The notes beneath the pieces were generated by a model. The model was not told the DNA's origin. It ran no database searches and worked only from the letters and a program-made list of their open reading frames with translations. A stretch of DNA of 64,000 nt, from the NCBI RefSeq assembly GCF_949628215.1, contig NC_134281.1:39478512-39542511 (forward strand), written 5' to 3'. Shown here in pieces: positions 24,495-33,480 of this stretch (positions are counted from its first letter, which is position 1; the number at the start of each line of letters is the position of its first letter). This DNA is from Phalacrocorax aristotelis (taxonomy: Eukaryota > Chordata > Aves > Suliformes > Phalacrocoracidae). A program made the position numbers and the translations under genes.

Positions 24495-27400
24495 CAAACA
24501 AGAGATTCCATAATATTATACTGGAGATGACTGTGTCCAAAAGGAAAGTGTGAGTAACAGTCTGGGACAGAAAAAAATTCCATCTTTTTTTCTTTCTTTC
24601 TTTTGTTTTCTTGGTCATAAAGTAGGGGTTGGTGTCCCCTTATTGTATAAGGGTAGGGTGGATTATTGTAATACTGATGGAGGTTTTTTGCCCTGCCATC
24701 AGGTCCACAACAGGGGTGTTGATCATCAGGCAAGAAAAGGAGAGAGTCCTGACTTTTCCGATCCCTCCTTCTTTGCATATGCAATCCCTGTCCTTCCATT
24801 CTGCGAGACACATGAACATGCGATGCTTTTCTCCCAAGGTCGAAACATTTGTGTGAGATGTCAGAGGTTATTCAGACAAAATGGTCCCTGATGAATAAAT
24901 GAAATCCTAACATGAAAGAATGATCTGGGCTGCTGAGCACAGATTCACAGATTGTCCACACTTGTTAAGTTTTGACATATAGCACATCCTGTCTTGTCCA
25001 AGTTACAAACTCTGACTGTAATAGTGAGAGATTGCCATGCAAGTCATGGTAAAATACAAATGTCTTGGTTAGGAAATGAGATTTTAAATCTGATAGTTTC
25101 AGTAATGACTACTCTGCACATCTCCAGTCTGAAAAATACCAAAGGAACAACTATGGTTTGTTTTATAAGTTCAGAATATAAGTTTGCATATATAATCCTT
25201 AGGCTCATAAAATGGTCTTATATTTGCAGCAAGGATACTTAAAGAAATGATTGTGCATTTCCTTAACACTAAAAAGCATTTTGTTTATAAGCACTACACC
25301 ACACTATCAAAGTAAGTGCCTTGACTTGTCTCAGGCATGGAAAGTTGCAAATTGTTGCACCACAAACCCCAGATTTCCTTCCTCTGCTCCTCTTCCAGAC
25401 ACAACAAGGAGGATATATCTTCACTATAGAACAGTAGCCGCAAGATGTTACTTCTAGTAAGGCAGGATGCTTGCATCTTGTCACTTACCTTTTTTTCTGA
25501 AATTTATTTATAGCTACCTCTTTGCATAGCAAGCTCTGCTCTTTACCTTTGTGAATCAAATAGATCTGAACATCAAAAAAAACCCAACAGTTTCTATGCA
25601 TGTTGGGAATCTGTGTCTTTGCTGAGTTCTTCAGTCTGAAGCTTCTTGTGGATGTTTTCAAACTCCACTCACTTGTATGTCTTAAAATAGGAAAATGTAG
25701 GCTGATCACAAGTTGACAGTATTATCTATGTATTGGCATCAATATTAGTGAGCTTCTGTCATTTGGCAATTATTTCCATAGTATACCATATGGTGAAGAA
25801 AATGTTTTCATTCACCCACACATGACTAAAGTTTTATTGATAGCCTTGTACTGTGTGCAATCTTATCCCACAGAGGATTGGTAGAGCCAGCCTTGAGCCT
25901 AAAGACACACGTGCGCTTCTGTCAAGCAGAAGGGTCTAGATTTCAGAAGGAATATCTTGCATAAATATACCATTTCCATGTTTTTCTTGGATGAAGAAAG
26001 CTGATTTACAAGGTGCTGGGTCAGTACTGCTCTTCCTGTTGCCTTTGTAGATAAAGAAGAAATTGTTCCACCTTTTTTTTCCCCTACAGTGTTGAGTCTT
26101 CCTGCTCAAATGATGGACATAAGATGGAAATTACTCCTGTCTCATGGCTTTCAGTGTGTATCACTGCACATGTAGCATGTCTGTCTTTCCACTGCGGTGG
26201 AGAGATGCAGCACAAGTCAAGTCTTCTCAGACATGAGAAAATCCAGAGAAGTGACATTATGAATGCCTTATGTCTGAGAAAGGTATAATTAGAGCTTGTG
26301 TTTTATAAATAGGCACCCATGGATTCACTCATCCTTTGAGAATTCTTTATTATATGTATTTCCTGATGTCTAATATGGGCTAAGCTTGTTCTGCAGCCTG
26401 GTTCTGTCAATTTAAAAACTCAAATAAGATGACGACTCAAATTTATGGATTCCATTCGTTCTGGTGCTAATAGAACTACTGGCTTACAGCTCGTAGGTGC
26501 TAGCTTAGATGACAGGACACTAGGATCCTTCCAATTTTTGAGGTATGGGAAATAATTTTGTACAGTATTTTACTGAGCACTTCTGTACATGGGTAATACA
26601 CTATGCAGAAAATGGAAAATGCATTTTATGGAGATTTCAGCATTCTCTTTCAGTCCTATTAGCAAAAAAAAAACCAAACAAACAAACCACCATAGTGCCA
26701 TGAATTCTGAAGTTACCTGTGAAAGAGGTACTTATTTAAAAAGAAATTTCTTTTGATTTCAATACTTGACAAAATCTATTTCCATTTTTCAGGTATAAGA
26801 GATTTAAAAAATAAAAAATAGGTATTTGAAAGGAGACATACAAAAATTTTTATTTAAAAATGCAAGAGCACTGCATCTGTCTTTTCTGAGATTTGTCCTT
26901 TCCTTGCCTTTCTCTGCCCCTCCCGCCCCTCCCACCCCCCCCTTTTCAAAATAAATTTTCAAGGACTGCATTTTGTGACGCTTTTTTGCACTGTAACTGA
27001 TGATCCAACAGGATTGATCTAGATGAGCACTTTTGCATAGCAATTTTGCAGAAACATCAGAAACTGCTCTTTGAGAACCAAAGTTGGCAAATTCTTTGGG
27101 TGCCTTGGGTTGTTTGTTCACATTTCGGGCAACTTGAGATGTATTTTAAGAACATTGAGCAATGGCTGGATGTTTCTTGGAAGAGTTTACACTACAGCTA
27201 AGCAATAAGGCATTGTCCTTATTTATGTGATGTTTTTGCTACAGGAGAGAAAGGCAGAAAGCAGATCTACTAAAGAATATTACCTGAGGATTCCTAAGCT
27301 AATAGAAATTTTTAGCTTTTTTTTTCTTCTTAACGATTTTCAACTAAAATTAAAAAACTAGTTTTACCTCTGGGAATGCTTTATTCATTACCTCTAAGCT

Positions 27401-30400
27401 CCTACTGCTCTTTGGCCATGGTAAAATTGTTTCAAAATTCCAAAGTTTTTGTCAATTTGGACACAAAACGTTATTCTGAAAATTCAGTGTAGGGGTTTGG
27501 GGGGCTTTTTGTTCTTTTTTTTTTTTTTTTTTTTGTGCCCCGTCCATGTCCTGCCATTCCACATGTCCTGTCCTCCCCCACCTCAGTTTAAAATGCCTAT
27601 CGTCTGTTTAGGAAGCAGAAACGAGTTTTCACTAACAGGGACAGTATCAAGACAAACCTCAGGTTGCAATTCAGATGCTATGGATGATACTAACCAAAGT
27701 CATTTGGCAACTAGGTGGAAATACTTGAACATTTTCAGAAATATGTATCTCAAAAGCAAACAAATGTATATATGGAAATTACCTATTTGATTCTCACAGA
27801 GCTCTGTAAAAAGATTTTGATTAGAGCCATTAACAAAATTACAGGACAGAATGCCTTCCATCACCGCAGCATGATTGTTTAAAAGACGAGGCATACCTTG
27901 AAAATGCTGCTGCTGTGGATGTTGGTGGGAAATCAAAATATGACATGCATATTTCCAGCCAGTGTTAAAACATCTAGAAATAGAGCCAGTTCCATGACCA
28001 ATTCTAATGTAGGGGTAATTAGCAGTTGGTAAGCACTGTCCAAAGCACACAAAAAATTTGAAAGTAACTGGAACTTGACATGACCAGGAAATAAACAGAA
28101 CATTATAAAAACTGAAGAGTTTATTAAAAAATAGCAATCCAACCACCAACTGTTGTGTCAGTGAGAAGAGTTTCCCTGAGCAGATTATTCCACTAAAGTC
28201 CTGCTCCCAGATCCAGGCAGGACAGGCAACGTGCCACGGGGCTCTGCCCACAGGCTGTCAATGACCCATGGCTGTGCTGTGTGCATTGCCTGTTATCTCT
28301 TCCCATGTTGAATGTTAGGTATGTGATGCAGATCAAAAGTACCAATTGTCTTGGAGTTTACTCTAGTCATCCAACTTCCATATTTCGTCACTAGCATGAA
28401 GGAACAATTACAGGAGAGTTAAACACCCAGAGGAAACAAAGCAAAGAGCCAAGTGTGGAGTCTGTGAATCAGTCTAGAATGTTTGTGCAAACTGTTAAAA
28501 GAATACTTGCAAGCAAGAAATTAATTTAGCTTTTCTAAATGGCTCTAAACAAAAACATGCAGTTGAACCTCAATAAATATTATATGGCCTTACTGTTAAT
28601 AAGTTTGAAGTACCTAGCTCTCTCAGGTAAAACCAATATGCTAAAATAACCAAGTGCAATTCATGGTAAACTAGCTAATGTGAAAGATTTCTGTCTTCCC
28701 TCCGTGGAAATAATTTTTCTATGTGTGTACACATATGGTGTGAGACTTTTTTTCTTTTCTTTCTTTTTCTCCTGCAAGCTTCCCAGGATAGGAAGGAGGT
28801 GGGGAAGATTCAGATGAAAGAATTCGGTCTCTAGAGCAACACTGATTGGCATAACTGCTATTGACTCCTGACCCGCTATTTTTCCATTGATCTCCAAATA
28901 GCATGAAAGCCAGGGATACGAATCTAGAAATGAAGAAAACAAAACAAAGAGCTTCATCTTGGCTATTGTTGGTTGAGATTTATATGATCTGGTGCAAAAT
29001 TAATAGAATGTTGTTGAGGAAATGTCTTTTGTCCTTCTTATTCAAAGAAGAGCAAATTATTTGATTGTTTGTTAAGGTCAAATAAAAACATCGCCATCTG
29101 ACTCTTCAAAGATTACAGAGCTCTCCCTAAAATTATATCTCAACTATTATATCACACATCTTTCTGGATGATCTGAGTACTTAACGTACCAGAACATTCA
29201 AATGGCTTCCTACATGAGACAGCTGTGTGAAGTTTTTCACATGTAAAAACAGATTCCCTTGTAGTTATGTATCTTCCTCCTCGTGATGCCAACACAACAT
29301 ATTTGCAAAAGTTGCATCATGCCTTGGAAAGGTATCTCCCCCAAAGTCTAAGAAATAGCACTGAAGATCACAGACACATTAATAAATTTTCTGCCTCAAA
29401 AATTAATTGATTTAGCAAATGTTGTCTGACCAGCAGTGATAGAAATATTTTGCATGTCCGTTACAGTAGGAACCACATTTCACTCTGGACTGCAGGTCTG
29501 CAAGATGAGAGACTTATTTGATGGATCTGAACTCTCCTTTTTTTTTTTTTATTTTTTTGTTTTAAAAAGAATGGCATTATCTACTTTGAGTACATAGCAT
29601 GGTTGAGGTAAAAGGAAGAGCAGAAAGCCTTGAGAAACAGCTGTGGTGTTTTTTGTTTGGTTGTGTTTTTTTTTTAAACTTTTCTTACCCAAAATGTTTA
29701 ATGTGAAAAATAGTGAAGTGTGGACTGATTAGGGAAATAGTGGAAGGGTCTATTTTTGCAGCAGAGAGGAAGGATTACAGTGCTTTTTAGTTTGGCTAAG
29801 CCAGTCTGCGCCTATCAGAAAGAAGGTAAGGCAGTTGTCTGCTGTTTCGGCAAATGAAAAAACATCCTGGAGAACAAGAAGGAAGATGAAGCCTTTGAGA
29901 TGCTCTTCTCAGAGCAATGGAATGGAAGCCATGCTAAGGAGATGGCTATTCAATTGAATGCAAACTTGGAAGGAAGAAGCGTGGGTAAAAGTGAAGGAGA
30001 GGTCTTCAGGACCCGTTGAAGTAGGACAGATGCTGGTGCGTTTGTCATCTGTGTCTTGTATACAAAACCTTCTGAATGAAAATTTCTCTGTACTTTACTC
30101 TTTTGTCTTGCTGCTGTTGTGACAAGGGTATGTTGATGCAGCTAGGTAAGCATTTGATGTCAGGTTGAGCTGGTCGGTTTTTCAGACCAAGCTTCCCTTA
30201 CACACATGATTTGGGAGAGCATTCAGAGACCTAAATGCAGGATCTCAGCTTCGAAGGCCAAGGACTTGGAGAGGAGGAAAAGGTTTTGATGACAGTATCT
30301 GAGAAGTAGGGCATCCATTCCTGAATAACAATGATGATGGCAAATGGCTGGCTGGCCTGGAGTCCTGAGGCTGGGTGACAGGAGGCATTTTCTACTGGGC

Positions 30401-30634
30401 TGTGGTTAAAGGTTGACTTCAGTACTGCTCACTTCGTTTCCAGCTTTATAGACAGCATCAGTCTATACAGCAGCATACTACAACAGTAGGCAGAAGAGCA
30501 GCTTGATACATTAAGAGTGACAGAAGTCCAATATACCTGAGGGTACAAATGGGGAAGATACCATCCTAGGATCCAAAGCAGAGCCATGTTATATGTTTGG
30601 TTGTAAGATAAACCACCTACATTCCAGTAATCCA
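24495..30634. other. Intergenic sequence, no gene recognised
   Basis: AT-rich sequence with T-runs at 27515-27534 and 29538-29550 and a C-rich run at about 26925-26942. The longest open frame outside the CpG island (183 codons, minus strand, 27700-28251) is treated as a finding, not a gene. It has several hydrophobic stretches but no known domain. Confidence 0.5.
27515..27534 (-). repeat. T20 homopolymer (A20 on the minus strand)
   Basis: Twenty T bases. On the minus strand this would be a poly-A placed about 165 bases after the end of an unusually long open frame (27700-28251). No AATAAA precedes it at the usual distance. Confidence 0.9.
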
Positions 30635-30806
30635 ACTGGCAGGGAATGCATCAAAGAGGTTATGGAGTCTCCATCTCTGTATACATACAAAAGCTGACGA
30701 GACATGATCCTGGGCAACCAGCTCTAAGTGGCCCTGTTTGAGCAGGGAGTTTAGACAAGATGACCTCTGGAGGTCCCTGCCAGCCCCAACTGCACCGTGA
30801 TTCTGG
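30635..30806 (+). mobile_element. CR1 LINE 3'-end fragment, old, sense
   Basis: Diverged but collinear CR1 tail: GGTTATGGAGTCTCC, ATCCTGGGCAACC, CCCTGTTTGAGCAGGG, AGATGACCTCTGGAGGTCCC and a terminal GTGATTCTGG. It ends about 2.2 kb upstream of the NEGR1 start codon. The 5' edge is approximate. Confidence 0.82.
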
Positions 30807-32534
30807 ATAGTTATGCAGAAGACAGAAAATGACTCTTGTATTGCCACAGGTGAAATACTGGAGAAGAAATTAAGACGAAAACCACTGGGTTACTGAGGTT
30901 CCTCTGGAAACAAACATTCTGAACATGCAGTGTTTGGAGAACCACTTTGACACTGCTGACAGCACAACTTGATGCGTGATGGTAAAAATGGTATCCGAGA
31001 GCTACACAGAAAGGATATTTACAACTGTTGGGCATGTGATGTTTTGTGGCTGCTAACTGCAAGAAGCATACATGTCTGGAAAGGTCCTACAGGAGATATT
31101 ATTTAATATCTTCGAATGTGGGATGGTAACGGTGTGAGATGTGGGACGACTCCACCTGTTATTAATAACTCCCTGCTAGTGAAAGCAACTGAGGCTTTCA
31201 GTTGGAGTCTGTCCTCTTGGCAAGCCCATTTCAAAATGCATGGTGTTGCATTGGAAATCATAATGCTATTTTCAATACTAGATAATTAATTTCTGCTTGC
31301 AGGAAGTTCCTACTGTCGTGGTCCCAATGGATGGGTATTGCATACTATGGTAGTTGCATATATGCTAGCAGAGAGAATTGTCTCACTGCAGAGTTGTATT
31401 TACCATTAAAAAGGCATTACTGTATTTTAGCAATAATACTGAAGGCGAGTCTTCCACATCCAAGATCTGTGAGCCAATCTCTCTCTTCCCCACCCTCTTT
31501 CTTTATCAAGGAAACTCTGTAGTATCATGTGCCACAGGAGCAGAGGAAAAAGTCCCTTTTGTATACACTAGAATTTCTTTTGGCAGCTGGAAAGATCTAA
31601 TGGAATGGGATGCAGTAAAGAAGGGTAAAGCTTACAGGAGAGTGAACATTGGAAGTACCATGATTATTAAAGACTTTTTCTTGGAATGTTCTACCCTAAA
31701 ATCCTCTGATGCAAATTGCGAATAAGAAGAAATGGTGCACCAGAAAAATACGTACTCTGTGGCAGCTCATGAAAGGGAAAGTACCGCAGGAAAATTAGTG
31801 CATGTTGTACCATGGGCTGGCAGCGTGGGGTGGCAGAGCTGCTGTGAAGGAACAATTATGACATTGTATTGGCCAGATGTGCGTGAATTAGTGTGAGAAC
31901 ATTTCAAAACTGTCCTTAATGTCATAGCAGTCATGCAATTCCTGTTACATAACAGTGTCTTGCTTATGCAACTTCTCCCGAACTGAACTGACAGGAGGAG
32001 AGTAATTCCTGCAGGAGATTCAGCCTGCTCCTGGAGAGGTGCAACCTCATGTCCTGTGATCAACGGTTAGACTGGAAAGTGGGTGATTGGGAAAACAAAC
32101 CAAGAAAACAGAATTCCTCACTTATTGGTGTTTGTCAGAGGCTGACAATGTTGTGAGTGTGCATTTCATACACTGCAGAAGGCCACAGGGGGAAAAAGGG
32201 CTGCTCATTTTTGTGTGTCTATAGGGAAATAATCTGTCAATGGTTTTTTGCTCCTTTTTTTCCTGCTACTGGTGAACATCTCTAGCTACCCTGGTAGAAT
32301 TTTAGGGAACGGAACCCCTCAGATATCAGAGAGTCTGACCCTGTATTCCAGAAAGGATTGGAGTGTTTCTTTGAAAATTTTAGCATCTCCTGAGGGAGGA
32401 GGAAGAAGCCTCACCGTGGAGCTGTTGGTGTGATTTCCAGCACTACTGCCTTAAAGCAATGTTTGACTCGCTGGCTTTTGGCAAAGTGGTAAATTGTATT
32501 AAATCTTAAGGGGAGAGAGTGGTACCAAGGAGCA
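30807..32534 (+). other. NEGR1: Proximal upstream region of NEGR1
   Basis: Unique-looking sequence between an old CR1 tail and the CpG island. A good acceptor-like TTTCTGCTTGCAG ends at 31302, and a 115-codon frame follows (31378-31725) with no recognised domain. It may hold distal promoter elements, but I can assign none. Confidence 0.45.
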
Positions 32535-32628
32535 ATTTCTGATGAGACGTGGCACACGAGTATGCTGCGAAAGCAGGCGACGCTGGGCCTGCACGGCCCG
32601 GGGCACGGCGGATGGCCCTGCGCATCCC

Positions 32629-32652
32629 GGGCGGGGGCGGGGGGGGGGTGGG
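32629..32652 (+). promoter_or_regulatory. G-quadruplex-type G-run cluster with Sp1 boxes
   Basis: Four G-runs (3, 5, 10 and 3 Gs) are separated by single C, C and T bases, which fits the G3+N1-7 quadruplex rule with the shortest possible loops. Overlapping GGGGGCGGGG is a consensus Sp1/KLF site. It lies about 360 bp upstream of the start codon. Confidence 0.6.
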
Positions 32653-32769
32653 ATGTCTGCAAGCCGGGATGCCGAGGGGCGGGACGGCGGAGCGAAAAGC
32701 CTGCGAAGGGGGGGACCGGCCCCGCGGAGCGGCGGGGAGGGCGGCGCGCATCCCTCCGCCGCCGGGACG

Positions 32770-32797
32770 GTTGCCAGGGCGACGGCTGCGTGGCAAC
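32770..32797 (+). promoter_or_regulatory. RFX X-box-like motif
   Basis: GTTGCC-AG-GGCGAC at 32770-32783 differs from the X-box consensus GTTGCC-N2-GGYAAC at one base of the second half-site. A further inverted half-site, TGGCAAC, follows at 32791-32797. X-boxes bind RFX factors, several of which are active in neurons and ciliated cells. The call rests on the motif only. Confidence 0.35.
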
Positions 32798-33011
32798 GGG
32801 CTGGCAGCGGGGGCCGCCCGCCGCCGCCGAGCCGCCGCCGCGGCGCGCAGAGCGGGCGCGCTGCCCTCCTCGCTAGATGCTGCGGCGGCCGCCCGGGAGC
32901 AGCCACGCTCCGTTTTCGGCCACCGACCGCGGGCACCAGGCAGGGGCCGCCGCTACCGGGGGCCGCGCTCGGCCGCCGCCGGGCCCAGGCGCAGCGCGGA
33001 GCGGCGCGGAG

Positions 33012-33181
33012 ATGGTGCCGCTGGTGCGGAGCGCCGGGGGCTCCCACCAGTGGCCGGCGATCGTGTTCCTCGGCCTCTGCTGTCTCCTGCCCCCCGGGCG
33101 ACTCGCCGCTCCGGGTGGAGACTTCCCCGGGGCGGCCGTGGACAACCTGGTGGTCAGGAAGGGGGACACGGCGGTGCTTAG
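33012..33181 (+). CDS. NEGR1: NEGR1 coding exon 1 (signal peptide and start of Ig domain 1), partial gene
   Basis: The reading frame encodes 56 codons plus two bases of codon 57 (Arg). It has a short N-terminus, a hydrophobic signal-peptide core at residues 16-26 (AIVFLGLCCLL) and a likely cleavage zone around residues 30-36. The segment VDNLVVRKGDTAVL (residues 43-56) is the first strand of Ig domain 1, just before its first cysteine. The pattern SxQW...LCCLLP...DFPxAAVDN..VRKGDTAVLR matches my memory of vertebrate NEGR1 (Kilon, neurotractin), a GPI-anchored IgLON adhesion protein of neurons that affects neurite growth and synapses. Family members are about 350 residues, so only about one sixth is present. 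The start at 33012 has G at -3 and G at +4. The exon ends CTTAG before GTAGGA, and reading on gives an immediate TAG. Other IgLON genes (LSAMP, NTM, OPCML) are less likely because the DFPxAAVDN segment fits NEGR1 best. Confidence 0.93.
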
Positions 33182-33187
33182 GTAGGA
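33182..33187 (+). other. NEGR1: 5' splice site of NEGR1 exon 1
   Basis: The exon/intron junction reads CTTAG|GTAGGA, with GT at 33182-33183 and G at +5. It splits the Arg codon after its second base (phase 2). Without splicing the frame ends at the TAG at 33183-33185. A second GGGTGAG further on (near 33213) lies beyond that stop and would not preserve the protein. Confidence 0.85.
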
Positions 33188-33259
33188 GGCGATCGCGGCC
33201 GCGATGGGGCGGCGGGTGAGGGGGGGCTTAGGGGCGCACGGAGCGGAGCCGCCCGACCG

Positions 33260-33340
33260 GCCCCGCCGCCGCAGCGTCCCGGAGAGCGGTCGGGGCTCCG
33301 ACCGCCCCGACCCTTCACCGGGACGCTGCGGCGGCGCGGC
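33260..33340. repeat. GC-rich inverted repeat (hairpin/cruciform) in early intron 1
   Basis: The left arm 33260-33282 and right arm 33318-33340 are reverse complements at 22 of 23 positions; 19 of these (33264-33282 with 33318-33336) are perfect. Inside the 35-base spacer lies a second perfect 8-bp stem (33286-33293 with 33298-33305, loop GGCT). An alternative 8-bp stem pairs 33288-33295 with 33305-33312. It starts 78 bases after the splice donor, so it would be in the first nascent intronic RNA. Confidence 0.85.
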
Positions 33341-33480
33341 TCCCCCCGGGGAGGGTCGGCGAAGTTGTCACCGGCGGCGCCCGGTGCCCGCATCCTCGGA
33401 GCTGGGGCGGCCGCCGGGCCGCTCGGCCGGTCCCCGGGGCAGCGGTGCGCGGGTCCCGCGGCGTGCTGGAAGTCCTTTCC

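Larger units (their letters stand above)
32535..33480 (+). promoter_or_regulatory. NEGR1: CpG island covering the NEGR1 promoter, 5' UTR and exon 1
   Basis: Base composition changes sharply from AT-rich flanks to very GC- and CpG-rich sequence here, and returns to AT-rich after about 33480. It contains GC boxes (GGGCGG at 32629-32634, GGGGCGGGAC at 32676-32685), CCG runs near 32819-32842 and no convincing TATA box. This is the usual architecture of a broad, CpG-type promoter of a neuronal gene. The transcription start cannot be placed from sequence alone. It probably lies between the G-rich block at 32.63 kb and the ATG at 33012. Long open frames on both strands here are a by-product of the lack of AT-rich stop codons. 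Confidence 0.85.

Noticed and set aside
24373..24891. Overlapping 81-117-codon frames on both strands around the A25 run
   Set aside because: Poly-Phe/Lys-rich translations of the homopolymer and its flanks; no domain.
31378..31725. 115-codon + strand frame suspected of faint retroviral Gag-like character
   Set aside because: The resemblance is too weak to support; no neighbouring retroviral features or LTR pair were found.
32499..33219. Long open frames on both strands in the CpG island (up to 225 codons on + and 182 on -)
   Set aside because: They arise because GC-rich DNA has few stop codons; their products are Arg/Ala/Pro/Gly-rich without domains. Only the frame through 33012-33181 matches a known protein.
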